Origin: JBDTNQ01 sp039933635
Lineage (GTDB): Bacteria > Acidobacteriota > Vicinamibacteria > Vicinamibacterales > SCN-69-37
Length of the DNA stretch: 64,000 nt
Direction of reading: 5' to 3'
Assembly (NCBI GenBank): GCA_039933635.1
Contig: JBDTNQ010000009.1
Coordinates: forward strand, 1-64,000
Below the pieces are notes generated by a model. That model saw nothing but the letters and a program-made list of their open reading frames with translations, was not told the DNA's origin and did no database searches. The first letter of the stretch is position 1, and each line of letters begins with the position of its first letter. Both the position numbers and the translations under genes were made by a program. Shown here one piece after another: positions 15,281-23,565 of the stretch.

Positions 15281-16561
15281 CTAGGCGGCCGAGGTCGTGA
15301 GGCTGCTGCCTTTGCGAAATAACAACAGCGAGCCGGCAATGAGCGCGAGCAGGAGGCCGTTGACGGCCATCACGCCGGGGGCCGAGAACTTGTCGGCGAG
15401 CGCGCCCGCCACCAGACCGCCAATCGGCCCGCCGCCGCGCAACGCGACCATATAGATGCTCACGACGCGACCGCGGAGCGCGTTCGGCACGGTCATCTGC
15501 AGCAGCGAGAAGCTGATTGAAAACAATCCCATGAAGAAGATGCCGCCGAAGAAGAGCAGCACCAGGCTCAGCATCAGCGACGTCGAGAGGGCGAAGGCGG
15601 CGATGAGCAGTCCCAGACAGACCTGCACGGTCAGCAGGATGTGGCCCATGCGGTTGCCGCCGCCGATGAGACCGATGATGAGCGCCCCGACGATCGCGCC
15701 GAGGCCCTGGGCGGCCATCAGCATCGACAGCCGGGTCTGATACGACGGTCCGCCTTTGATCACTTCGCTGGCAAACGCCGGCAGCATGATGAGGATCGGC
15801 ATCGCGAGAAATGTGCTGACGGTCACGAGGATCGTGAGCGTCAGAATCAGCCGGTTGTCGCGCACGTAGTGCAGGCCGCTCTTGAGCTCGGCGCCGAGCG
15901 GCTTGTGATCGGTGGCCATCACATGCGGCGGTAGCGTCAGCATGGCGAGCGCGATGACGACCAGGAAGAACGACACGCCGTTGATGGCGAAACACCACGC
16001 CATGCCGATCGTCGCGAGAATGGCCGCGCCGGTGCTGGGGCCCAGCACGCGCGAGAGATTGAATTGCGTCGAGTTGAGCGCGATGGCGTTCGGCAGATCT
16101 TTCTTGGGGACGAGCGACGGAATCATCGCCTGATAGGCCGGGCCTCCAAAGGCCTGGCCGCATCCGGAGACGAACGACAACGCGAACACGTGCCACACCG
16201 TGATGTGGTGCGTCCACAGCAGCAGCGCGAACGAAAACGCGGCGAACGCCTGGACGTACTGCGAGCCCGTGAGCAGGCGCCGGCGATCATGCCGATCCGC
16301 AATCACGCCGCCAATCAGCATGAACAACAGGATGGGCAGCTGGCCCAGGAAGTCATCGAGTCCCAGGTAGAACTTGGATTTGGTGAGGTCGTAGATCAGC
16401 AGGTCCTGGGCGTAGTTCTGCATCCAGGTGCCAATCGTCGAGCCCAGCGCCGCGAACCAGAGGAGCCGGTAGTTGCGGTGTGTCAGGGCACTGGCTATAC
16501 GGACCCACCAGGGCTGAGGCTGTTCGGATTCGAGCGGACTGGTAGGGATGGACGTTGACAC
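15281..16561 (-). CDS. MFS transporter (MFS_3, enterobactin-exporter-like)
   Basis: A 426-residue, about 12-helix major facilitator permease. It begins with a hydrophilic N-terminus and ALTHRNYRLLWFAALGSTIG typical of the MFS_3 group; ADRHDRRRLL (about 88-97) is the conserved loop between helices 2 and 3, and NALRGRVVSIYMVALRGGGP (about 354-373) is the equivalent in the second half. Substrate cannot be read. It is divergent from imuA and shares with it the 102-base region that holds the GAAAGT/ACTTTC dyads, so it could be under the same damage-related control. Confidence 0.85.
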   Translation of the reverse strand: MSTSIPTSPLESEQPQPWWVRIASALTHRNYRLLWFAALGSTIGTWMQNYAQDLLIYDLTKSKFYLGLDDFLGQLPILLFMLIGGVIADRHDRRRLLTGSQYVQAFAAFSFALLLWTHHITVWHVFALSFVSGCGQAFGGPAYQAMIPSLVPKKDLPNAIALNSTQFNLSRVLGPSTGAAILATIGMAWCFAINGVSFFLVVIALAMLTLPPHVMATDHKPLGAELKSGLHYVRDNRLILTLTILVTVSTFLAMPILIMLPAFASEVIKGGPSYQTRLSMLMAAQGLGAIVGALIIGLIGGGNRMGHILLTVQVCLGLLIAAFALSTSLMLSLVLLFFGGIFFMGLFSISFSLLQMTVPNALRGRVVSIYMVALRGGGPIGGLVAGALADKFSAPGVMAVNGLLLALIAGSLLLFRKGSSLTTSAA

Positions 16562-16582
16562 GGACCGGCCATCTTAGCATTT

Positions 16583-16597
16583 GAAAGTATAACTTTC
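16583..16597. promoter_or_regulatory. Palindrome GAAAGT-N3-ACTTTC, candidate operator for imuA/MFS
   Basis: A dyad with 6-base arms and a 3-base centre between the divergent MFS and imuA genes. Related half-sites recur downstream: AACTTTCGCC (16591-16600) is the exact inverse of GGCGAAAGTT (16646-16655), and AGGCGAAA occurs twice 11 bases apart (16645, 16656). ImuABC cassettes are usually LexA-controlled, so this could be the local SOS box; that identity is inferred. Confidence 0.45.
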
Positions 16598-16602
16598 GCC
16601 TC

Positions 16603-16632
16603 TTGATCGCCATCGAAAACCGTGCCTATACT
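16603..16632 (+). promoter_or_regulatory. Candidate sigma-70-type promoter of imuA-imuB-dnaE2
   Basis: TTGATC (16603-16608), an 18-base spacer and TATACT (16627-16632), about 30 bases before the imuA ATG. The inverted repeats GGCGAAAGTT/AACTTTCGCC flank it on both sides, an arrangement suited to repression. Confidence 0.5.
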
Positions 16633-16663
16633 TGCGACCCCTGAAGGCGAAAGTTAGGCGAAA

Positions 16664-17419
16664 ATGGCATCCTCTGCGGTTCAGCTGCTCGAGACCCTGT
16701 TGCAGCACAAGAAGTTCGCCGGCACGTTGGTGAAATCCCGTGAGACGCCGCGCGTGGTGTCGTCCGGGTTCGACGAACTGGACCAGCGGATCGGCGGCGG
16801 ATGGCCGATGGGCGCGATCTCCGAGATCGTCGGCCCGCGCTCCTCCGGACGCACGCGCGTGCTGCTCTCGGCGCTGATGATGGCCACCCGGCAGGGACAG
16901 GTCGTAGCGCTCGTGGACGCGCTCGATCGGTTCGATCCGCGATCGGCGGCCGACGCGGGACTCGATCTCACGCGAGTGCTCTGGATTCGCGGGGCGCCCG
17001 TCACCGTCGAAACCGCACGTCCCACGGTCATCGATCATGCGATTCGGCAGGCCGTGCGCGCCTGCGATCTGATCATCCGTGCCGGCGGCTTCGCCGTCGT
17101 GGGGCTCGATCTCTGTGACATTCCTCTGCGCCGGTTACAGGCGTTGCCGGCGGTGACGTGGCTGCGCCTGGCGCACGCGAATGACGGGCGAGACACCGTC
17201 GGGCTGCTGGGCAGCGACGCGCCGATTGGACGGAGCGCACGCGGGGTGTCGGTGCAGATTGCTGCGCAGCCCTGCTGGACCGGCGCCAGCGCGCAGGGAC
17301 GCCGGTTGTCCGGATTCACGCCCGCCATCAATCCGCGATGGGCCGGAGCGATGAAGGTGCAACGGCAACGTGCACCGTTCAACGTGGCCCCTGCCGCCGT
17401 GGGCGAGGGAGGCCGCTGA
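16664..17419 (+). CDS. imuA: ImuA, RecA-like accessory protein of the mutasome
   Basis: ImuA interacts with ImuB and RecA in DnaE2-dependent translesion synthesis. The 251-residue product has a RecA-like core: GFDELDQRIGGGWPMGAISE (35-54) followed by a P-loop position read as GPRSSGRT (57-64). The invariant Walker A lysine of RecA (GPESSGKT) is Arg63 here, so ATP hydrolysis may be weak or lost. The C-terminus SGFTPAINPRWAG is conserved in this family. It is first in a three-gene operon and overlaps imuB by one base (TGATG). The annotation relies strongly on the imuB and dnaE2 neighbours. Confidence 0.85.
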   Translation: MASSAVQLLETLLQHKKFAGTLVKSRETPRVVSSGFDELDQRIGGGWPMGAISEIVGPRSSGRTRVLLSALMMATRQGQVVALVDALDRFDPRSAADAGLDLTRVLWIRGAPVTVETARPTVIDHAIRQAVRACDLIIRAGGFAVVGLDLCDIPLRRLQALPAVTWLRLAHANDGRDTVGLLGSDAPIGRSARGVSVQIAAQPCWTGASAQGRRLSGFTPAINPRWAGAMKVQRQRAPFNVAPAAVGEGGR

Positions 17420-18981
17420 TGGTCTGCTGTCTCTGCGGCGAGGCGTCGGCGTCGCTGACGCCTGGTGATCTGGATGCGGTAGCGCGCGCCTGTTCACCGC
17501 GCGTGGCGCCGCACGGGGCGAATGCCGTGCTGTTCGATGTGGAGGGGTTATCGCGCGTGTGCGGTCCACCACACGTCATCGCGCGTGAGGTGATGGCGCT
17601 GGCCACGACCGAAGGTCTGGCCGTGCGCGTGGCGATTGCGGGCACGATGACGGCCGCGTGGGTGCTGGCGCACGCGCGCGCGGGCTCGACGGTGGTGCCT
17701 GCGGGGGGAGAGGCCGCAGCGCTGGCGCCGCTGCCTGTGGCCTGGCTGGGAACGGTGCTGGAACTCGATCAGCCACGTGAGGAGCCAGACGAGGCGCAAG
17801 GGCCGAGCGCCAGCGCGTTCAAGCGGGGCCGTCGAGGCGGGAGAAATTTCCGGATGGCGCCGGGGCCGATGGAGTCGGCCCTGGACCTGAAGGTCCAGGG
17901 CTCCACGGAGGGGCAGTCACGACACGCTGCGGAGGGGAAATCACGGCACGCCACGGATCGGACGGCATGGGGCTCGACGGAGTATCGCGACCACTTCACC
18001 ACGCTGGCGCGGTGGGGGATTCGGACCTGCGGGGAACTGGCCGCGCTGCCCCGCGCGGATCTGCACGCACGCATGGGGCCGTCTGGCGTGCGGCTCCATC
18101 AGGCCGCCTGTGGCGAAGACATCGTGCCGCTCACGCCCGTGGACGACGCGCGACGATTCGTCGATCGCCTGGAACTCGAGTGGCCCATTGAAGGTCTCGA
18201 GCCGTTGTCGTTCGTGCTGGCTCGCCAGTTCGAACGCCTGTCGGCCACGCTCGAGCGCGCCGATCGCGGGGCGATTGCCATTACGACGCACCTGACGCTC
18301 GTGGACAAGACGCTGCACACGCGAGAGCTGCAGCTGCCGGCGCCGATGCGGGAGGCGCGCGTGCTGCGCACGCTGGTGCTGCTCGATCTTGAATCGCATC
18401 CGCCACCGGCTGGTATCGACGTGGTGGAACTCGTGCTCGAGGTGGCGCCCGGCCACATCCTGCAGGGATCGTTGCTCGCGCATGCGACACCGTCTCAGGA
18501 GGATCTCTCGACCCTGCTCGCGCGGCTCGGTGCGTTGATGGGCGCCTCGCGCCTGGGCGCGCCCATCGTGCTCGACACGTACGACGCCCGACAGGTGGCG
18601 CTCGGGCCGTTTCGATTGGGGTTTCGGGGTTCCGAGGTTCCGGCGTTCCGGGGTTCTGGTGCTGCCGGTTCTGCACACCCCAGAACCGAACCGCGGAACC
18701 TGTGTCCCTTCGCCTTCCGCCGTTTTCGCCTGCCCATCGCCGTGCGTGTCGCGGCCGAGCATGGGAGCCCGACACGCGTCATTGCCGGCGCGGCTGCGGT
18801 GCCCGCCGGGCGTGTGGTCACCTGTGCCGGTCCCTGGCGAACGTCGGGCGGATGGTGGCATCTCGATCGCACCGATTGGGATCGTGACGAGTGGGATGTG
18901 GAACTCGACTCGGGTGTGCTCTGTCGGCTTGCGCGACATCGCACGACAGGCGTGTGGGAGATCGAGGGTGTTTTTGATTGA
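17419..18981 (+). CDS. imuB: ImuB, catalytically inactive Y-family polymerase paralogue, with repeat-derived insertions
   Basis: ImuB links DnaE2 to the beta clamp and ImuA in mutagenic repair. Family features: VLFDVEGLSRVCGPPHVIAR (38-57), VAIAGTMTAAWVLAHA and ARWGIRTCGELAALPRADL (about 196-214), then a little-finger domain. At 520 residues it starts at the ATG overlapping imuA; the usual N-terminal 60-70 residues of Y-family ImuB are missing. Two stretches look inserted: about residues 140-185, encoded by a hairpin plus tandem 24-mers (17879-17955), and about 400-428, encoded by a GGTTCC repeat (18618-18701). The frame is intact across both. Whether the protein works needs testing; the operon arrangement suggests it does. 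Confidence 0.85.
   Translation: MVCCLCGEASASLTPGDLDAVARACSPRVAPHGANAVLFDVEGLSRVCGPPHVIAREVMALATTEGLAVRVAIAGTMTAAWVLAHARAGSTVVPAGGEAAALAPLPVAWLGTVLELDQPREEPDEAQGPSASAFKRGRRGGRNFRMAPGPMESALDLKVQGSTEGQSRHAAEGKSRHATDRTAWGSTEYRDHFTTLARWGIRTCGELAALPRADLHARMGPSGVRLHQAACGEDIVPLTPVDDARRFVDRLELEWPIEGLEPLSFVLARQFERLSATLERADRGAIAITTHLTLVDKTLHTRELQLPAPMREARVLRTLVLLDLESHPPPAGIDVVELVLEVAPGHILQGSLLAHATPSQEDLSTLLARLGALMGASRLGAPIVLDTYDARQVALGPFRLGFRGSEVPAFRGSGAAGSAHPRTEPRNLCPFAFRRFRLPIAVRVAAEHGSPTRVIAGAAAVPAGRVVTCAGPWRTSGGWWHLDRTDWDRDEWDVELDSGVLCRLARHRTTGVWEIEGVFD
17879..17955. repeat. Hairpin plus tandem 24-mer repeat inside imuB
   Basis: CCCTGGACCT-GA-AGGTCCAGGG (17879-17900) is a perfect hairpin, followed by two 24-base copies (17908-17931 and 17932-17955) that encode EGQSRHAA and EGKSRHAT. 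The block falls between conserved ImuB segments and looks like a mobile repeat tolerated in frame. Confidence 0.75.
18618..18701. repeat. GGTTCC-rich repeat inside imuB
   Basis: Contains GGTTCCGAGGTTCCGG, shared exactly with 2534-2549, and an internal inverted pair GGTTCTGG (18652-18659)/CCAGAACC (18680-18687). It is translated in frame as a Gly/Arg/Pro-rich segment before the conserved CPFAFRRFRLP of ImuB. Confidence 0.75.
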
Positions 18982-19038
18982 ACCCAGAGCCCAGAACCGA
19001 ACCTCGGAACCCCGGCACCTCAGAACCTCGGAACCCAT
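18980..19038. repeat. GGTTCC-type repeat at the imuB-dnaE2 junction
   Basis: Units CCAGAACCGAACCTCGGAAC and CAGAACCTCGGAACCC fill the space between the imuB stop (18981) and the dnaE2 GTG (19043). The normal ribosome-binding position of dnaE2 is therefore repeat sequence with no good Shine-Dalgarno match. Confidence 0.75.
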
Positions 19039-19042
19039 CCCT

Positions 19043-22000
19043 GTGTATTTCGAACTGCACACGTCATCGGCGTTTTCCTTTCTCGACGGCGCATCGATGC
19101 CGGCGACGCTCATCGAGCGGGCCGCGGATCTGGGCTATCCCACGCTGGCGCTGCTCGACCGCGACGGCCTCTACGGCGCGCCGCAGTTCTATCGCGCCGC
19201 GAAAGCCGCGGGCATCAAGGCGATCGTCGGCGCGGAACTGACGATGGGGGCACCGGCTTCGGAGAAGACGTCGAACGAACGTCGAACGTCGACGGTGTCC
19301 TGGACTCTGCCCGTACTCGTGTCCAGTGCCGAAGGCTACCGCAATCTCTGTCGTGTCATCACGCGGGGCAAGCTGCGTGCGGCCAAAGGGGAGGCGGCGT
19401 ATGCGCTGACGGATTTCGATGGCCACGCGGCGGGCCTCATCGCGCTCATCGGACGAGAAGCGCTGAATGCGCAGCGGCATGGGGTCGGCGGCCTGGTCGA
19501 CCAGCTCGTGGGTGTGTTCGGGCGCGGCCACGTGTGGATCGAAATTCAGCGTCATCTGGAGTGTGGGGACCAGGGAGCCCTGCATGCCTTGCTCGAGTTG
19601 GGGGTGGCGTTCCGGGTGCCGGTGATGGCGTCGAACGGCGTCCGGTTCGCGACGCCCGAGATGCGTCCGCTCTACGACGTGCTGACGAGCATCCGGCATA
19701 AGACCACGCTCGCGCGCGCGGGCCGGCGGCTCGCCGCCAACGCGGAGCGGTATCTCAAGCCGCCCGAGACGATGGCGCGGATGTTCTCGGATCTGCCGCA
19801 GGCGCTGGCCGGCACCGAAGCACTGGCCGAACGCCTGGAGTTCACGCTCGCGGATCTCGGGTACCGATTTCCCGAGTATCCGGTGCCGAGCGGCGAAACG
19901 CAGACGTCGTTCCTGCGGCGGCTGACGCAGGTCGGCGCGCGGGATCGCTACCGGCCGTATCACGATCGCGCCCGGGCGCAGATCGCCCGCGAACTCGATC
20001 TCATCGAGAAACTCGATCTCGCCGGCTACTTTCTCATCGTCTGGGATCTCGTCAACTTCTGCCGGCAGCAGCGCATTCTCGTGCAGGGCCGGGGATCGGC
20101 CGCCAACAGCGCCGTGTGTTACGCGCTCGGCATCACGGCCGTCGATCCGGTGGGGATGGAGCTGCTGTTCGAGCGCTTTCTCTCGGAGGAGCGCGGCGAG
20201 TGGCCGGACATCGATCTGGATCTGCCGAGTGGCGATCGGCGCGAGCGTGTGATTCAGCACGTGTACGAGCGCTACGGCACGTTCGGCGCCGCGATGACGG
20301 CCAATGTCATCACGTACCGCGGCCGCAGCGCCGCGCGCGAAGTCGGCAAGGTGCTCGGCATCGAGCCGGACGAGATCGATCGGCTGGCGCGGCTCATGAG
20401 CCAGTTCGAGTTCGTCGATCCGGACGAAACGTTTGCGCGCCACCTGCGCGAGTCGGGGATGAATCCCGACGATGGGCGGTTTCAGCAGTTCGGCAAACTG
20501 TGGCGGGAGGTCCAGGATCTGCCACGGCACCTGGGCCAGCACTCCGGGGGCATGGTGTTGTGTCAGGGCCGGCTCGACGAGATTGTTCCGCTCGAAAACG
20601 CCTCCATGCCCGGGCGCGTCGTCGTTCAGTGGGACAAGGACGATTGCGCCGATCTCGGGTTGATCAAGGTCGATCTGCTCGGCCTCGGCATGATGGCCGC
20701 GCTCGAGGACGCGATTGCGATCGTCAATCGCGACGCCGTTCGTCCTTCGGCGAACTCAGGACGTCCCGAGCGTGTCGAGGGGCAGAGGCCGAAAGTGGAT
20801 CTCGCCCATCTCCCACCCGACGATCCGGAGGTCTATCGCATGCTGCAGCGCGCGGACACCATCGGGGTGTTCCAGGTGGAATCGCGCGCGCAGATGGCGA
20901 CGTTACCGCGGCTGCGGCCGGAGCACTTCTACGATCTCGTGGTCGAGGTCGCGATCATTCGTCCTGGCCCCATCGTCGGCAACATGGTGCATCCGTTTCT
21001 GGCGCGCCGGCGTGGAGAGCAGGCGGTCACGTATGCGCATCCGCTGCTGGAACCCGTATTGAAGCGCACGCTAGGGGTGCCGCTGTTTCAGGAGCAGTTG
21101 CTGCGGATGGCGATGGTCGTCGCCGGGTTTTCAGGCGGCGAGGCGGAGGAACTGCGTCGGGCGATGGGATTCAAGCGATCCGTCAAGCGGATGCAGCAGA
21201 TCGAGACGCGATTGCGCGAAGGCATGGCGCAGAACGGCATTGTCGGCGACGCCGCGGATCAGATCGTGCTGTCGATTACGTCCTTCGCGTTGTACGGGTT
21301 CCCTGAATCGCATGCCGCCAGCTTCGCGTTGATCGTCTACGCGAGCGCGTATCTCAAAGTGCACTATCCGGCCGCGTTCTACACGGCGCTCCTCAACAAC
21401 CAGCCGATGGGGTTCTATCACCCGGCCACGCTCGTGAAGGACGCGCAACGTCGCGGTGTCCGTTTCGCGCCGGTGGATGTGCAGACGTCGGACTGGAACT
21501 GTCGGGTGGATCTGGACGGCACGATTCGGATGGGGCTGCGCTACGTGAAGGGGCTCAGAGATGACGCCGGGAAGAAGATGGAAAACGCGAAACGTGAAGA
21601 CCAGAAGTCCACGGCGCGCCTGACACGATTCCAGTCCATCGATCAGCTGGTCGCCGACATAGGACTTCGCCAGGATGAAGTTCGCGTCCTTGCCGAGGTC
21701 GGGGCCCTCGCCTCGTTCGGCGGGGACCGCCGAACGGCGCTCTGGCAGGCTGAGCAGGCGGGCCGGCCGGCGGGACCGCTGTTGAACGAGGATGCGGGAA
21801 CGTCCTCGCCTTTGACGCCGATGACGATCGTGGAGCGCGTGCAGGCGGACTACGACGGCACGGGCCTGACGATTGGGCCGCATCCGATGGCGCTTGTCCG
21901 CGCGTCGCTGGCGCCGCGCGGCATTGCGCGGGCTCTCGACCTCAAACGCGGGCGCGCCGGCCGGCGCGTCCGCGTGGCGGGCGCGGTGATCACGCGTCAG

Positions 22001-22237
22001 CGGCCCGGCACGGCGAAAGGGTTCGTCTTCCTGTCCCTGGAAGACGAAACCGGCATCGCCAACATCATCATCACGCCCGATATTTTCGCCGCGAACAAAC
22101 GGGTCATCGTGGACGAACCGTATCTGCTCGTCGAAGGTATCCTGCAGGATCAGAGCGGATCGATTTCCGTGAAGGCAGAGCGGGTCAGTGGTCTGAAGGA
22201 CGCCGGGCCTGAAGTCGAGTCGCATGATTTTCACTAG
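19043..22237 (+). CDS. dnaE2: Error-prone DNA polymerase III alpha subunit DnaE2 (ImuC)
   Basis: The catalytic subunit of the ImuA-ImuB-DnaE2 mutasome for damage-induced translesion synthesis. 1064 residues from the GTG at 19043, which begins the canonical YFELHTSSAFSFLDGAS. An N-terminal PHP domain, PDIDLDLPSG with catalytic Asp391 and Asp393, the QHSGGMVL region and a C-terminal OB fold (GFVFLSLEDETGIANIII) ending in DFH are all present. Upstream in-frame codons lie in imuB or in repeat DNA. Two small insertions: residues about 73-84 (GTCGAAC units, 19268-19293) and about 565-583 (palindromic repeat 20742-20783, encoding RPSANSGRPERVEG). Weak ribosome site, so translation may depend on coupling. 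Confidence 0.95.
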   Translation: MYFELHTSSAFSFLDGASMPATLIERAADLGYPTLALLDRDGLYGAPQFYRAAKAAGIKAIVGAELTMGAPASEKTSNERRTSTVSWTLPVLVSSAEGYRNLCRVITRGKLRAAKGEAAYALTDFDGHAAGLIALIGREALNAQRHGVGGLVDQLVGVFGRGHVWIEIQRHLECGDQGALHALLELGVAFRVPVMASNGVRFATPEMRPLYDVLTSIRHKTTLARAGRRLAANAERYLKPPETMARMFSDLPQALAGTEALAERLEFTLADLGYRFPEYPVPSGETQTSFLRRLTQVGARDRYRPYHDRARAQIARELDLIEKLDLAGYFLIVWDLVNFCRQQRILVQGRGSAANSAVCYALGITAVDPVGMELLFERFLSEERGEWPDIDLDLPSGDRRERVIQHVYERYGTFGAAMTANVITYRGRSAAREVGKVLGIEPDEIDRLARLMSQFEFVDPDETFARHLRESGMNPDDGRFQQFGKLWREVQDLPRHLGQHSGGMVLCQGRLDEIVPLENASMPGRVVVQWDKDDCADLGLIKVDLLGLGMMAALEDAIAIVNRDAVRPSANSGRPERVEGQRPKVDLAHLPPDDPEVYRMLQRADTIGVFQVESRAQMATLPRLRPEHFYDLVVEVAIIRPGPIVGNMVHPFLARRRGEQAVTYAHPLLEPVLKRTLGVPLFQEQLLRMAMVVAGFSGGEAEELRRAMGFKRSVKRMQQIETRLREGMAQNGIVGDAADQIVLSITSFALYGFPESHAASFALIVYASAYLKVHYPAAFYTALLNNQPMGFYHPATLVKDAQRRGVRFAPVDVQTSDWNCRVDLDGTIRMGLRYVKGLRDDAGKKMENAKREDQKSTARLTRFQSIDQLVADIGLRQDEVRVLAEVGALASFGGDRRTALWQAEQAGRPAGPLLNEDAGTSSPLTPMTIVERVQADYDGTGLTIGPHPMALVRASLAPRGIARALDLKRGRAGRRVRVAGAVITRQRPGTAKGFVFLSLEDETGIANIIITPDIFAANKRVIVDEPYLLVEGILQDQSGSISVKAERVSGLKDAGPEVESHDFH
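19268..19293. repeat. GTCGAAC tandem units within dnaE2
   Basis: CGTCGAACGAACGTCGAACGTCGAC carries three GTCGA(AC) units, in frame, inside the PHP domain between GAELTMGAP and the conserved WTLPVLVSSAEGY. It adds about ten residues (KTSNERRTST) that I do not expect in the family. Confidence 0.5.
20742..20783. repeat. Imperfect palindromic dispersed-type repeat within dnaE2
   Basis: CCTTCGGCGAACTCAGGAC followed by GTCCCGAGCGTGTCGAGGGG: two arms of about 19 bases that pair imperfectly. It resembles a small palindromic element seen in many bacterial genomes (CTTCGACAAGCTCAGGA type) that is often translated as a VRPE-x-VEG peptide; here RPERVEG. It lies between ALEDAIAIVNRD and VDLAHLPPDDPEVYRML. 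Confidence 0.7.
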
Positions 22238-22301
22238 CGTCCCGTCCTTCGCCACGACAACATCAACTCGACGGCCTTGGGTTCTCACGTAAGGCTGGGC
22301 T

Positions 22302-22706
22302 ATGTCCGCTCACCTCCGTACACGCGCCGCGCATATGGCCTTGGCCGTTGTGGCTGTCCTGGTCGGTCTGCTGGTTCACGGCGGGCGGACCGGGCTCGGT
22401 CCACTCGCCCGGGATGTGGTCGGCGACGCTCTGTGGGCAGCCATGATCGTGGGGATGGTTGGCGCGACAGTCCCGCGTGCGCGCGTGGGCAGGCGGGGCG
22501 CGATGGCGCTTGGCATCTGCGTCGCGGTCGAACTGAGCCAACTGCTCCACGGGCCGACGATTGATGCCGTGCGACGCACGACGTTTGGTGAGTTGGTGCT
22601 TGGTAGCGGGTTCGATCCCCGCGACCTGGCGGCGTATGCCGTCGGTGTTCTTGCCGCGACCCTACTCGAACGGCTGGTCGTCGGGAGACGCCGACCGCGA
22701 GCGTGA
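22302..22706 (+). CDS. DUF2809 family membrane protein
   Basis: A 134-residue hydrophobic protein with about four membrane segments. Family resemblance comes from GDALWAAMIVGMVG (41-54), the CVAVELSQLLH helix (73-83) and the end FDPRDLAAYAVGVLAA (103-118). Function is unknown; some DUF2809/VanZ-like proteins are small envelope proteins. A basic C-terminus (GRRRPRA) suggests a cytoplasmic tail. It stands alone 64 bases after dnaE2 on the same strand; no link to mutagenesis is implied. Confidence 0.75.
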   Translation: MSAHLRTRAAHMALAVVAVLVGLLVHGGRTGLGPLARDVVGDALWAAMIVGMVGATVPRARVGRRGAMALGICVAVELSQLLHGPTIDAVRRTTFGELVLGSGFDPRDLAAYAVGVLAATLLERLVVGRRRPRA

Positions 22707-22879
22707 CCGCCCGCCCGCAACGGGCTCGGGGCGCCACTCGCTGCAGAGGCCGGACTGTGCGTATGATGCGAGCGACTGGTCGTGCCTGAAGTCATTGGAA
22801 TGGATCACGTGGTTCAGCGCCGATCTGATTGACGCGATGCGCGGATGCAGGTTCGTGGGCGTAGCCTCGGGGAACTGAC

Positions 22880-23560
22880 ATGTCGGTGGCTCAGATAGTG
22901 ACAATGCTGGTGGCTGGCGCGCTTGCCGTGCCCAGTGCGGTCACGCGGCAGCAAACCGGGCTCTGGGTGGCGTTTCGATACGACGCTGATCGCGTGCTCT
23001 TCTACGTCGATAGATTGATTGACCCCGTCACACAGGACGACTCCCGGCCGCTGAAGCCGCCAGTGGCGAGATATGGCGCTGGTGGATACCTGCTCTCGCT
23101 CTCACCCGAACGGCTGAGCACGTTTCGGCCGCCGGAGCCTTCGACGCCGGACACTGCGCGTCCCGGTCCGAACCATGTCCCGGCCATTGGGACTGAGCTG
23201 CGGCTGATGCTTGGTGGTGACGTCGAGGTTCCAGCCGTTGTGGAAACATATGTCGAGCAATGGGGAAGTGAGAATCCGACGGTCAGGGTTGCCGCCATGG
23301 CGAGAGTGCGTGCGGGTGCTCTGGTGACTTTTCGTGCTGCGCCATCCGCGTATTTCCTCATCGGCGCCTACAGCCCGCTCGCGGTCGGTGTCGGAATACG
23401 GCGTGGGGTCGAGTGGAAGCGCAGCGAGATCCTGAATCGCCTCGGCCCACGTGGCGTGCTGACGGTACACGTGGCCAAGGCCGGCTGGTGCGTCAGCCTC
23501 GATGTTCTCCGGAACGGAACGATGCGACCGAGCGCGGTCGAGTACTGCTATGGGGACTGA
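22880..23560 (+). CDS. Putative secreted protein of unknown function
   Basis: 226 residues starting MSVAQIVTMLVAGALAVPSAV, a plausible signal peptide cleaved after about residue 21. The rest is soluble and beta-rich, with a Pro-rich linker (about 82-98) and two C-terminal cysteines (GWCVSLD and EYCYGD) that could form a disulfide. I recognise no domain. There are 173 bases of non-coding DNA upstream with nothing notable. It ends 5 bases before the YdeI-like gene, so those two may be co-transcribed. Confidence 0.6.
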   Translation: MSVAQIVTMLVAGALAVPSAVTRQQTGLWVAFRYDADRVLFYVDRLIDPVTQDDSRPLKPPVARYGAGGYLLSLSPERLSTFRPPEPSTPDTARPGPNHVPAIGTELRLMLGGDVEVPAVVETYVEQWGSENPTVRVAAMARVRAGALVTFRAAPSAYFLIGAYSPLAVGVGIRRGVEWKRSEILNRLGPRGVLTVHVAKAGWCVSLDVLRNGTMRPSAVEYCYGD

Positions 23561-23565
23561 CGGTC

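Noticed and set aside
22611..22626. tRNA-like GGGTTCGATCCCCGC in the DUF2809 gene
   Set aside because: It looks like a T-arm, but no acceptor stem or anticodon arm can be folded around it, and it is inside a coding frame. GGTTCGATCC in imuA (16928-16937) fails the same way.
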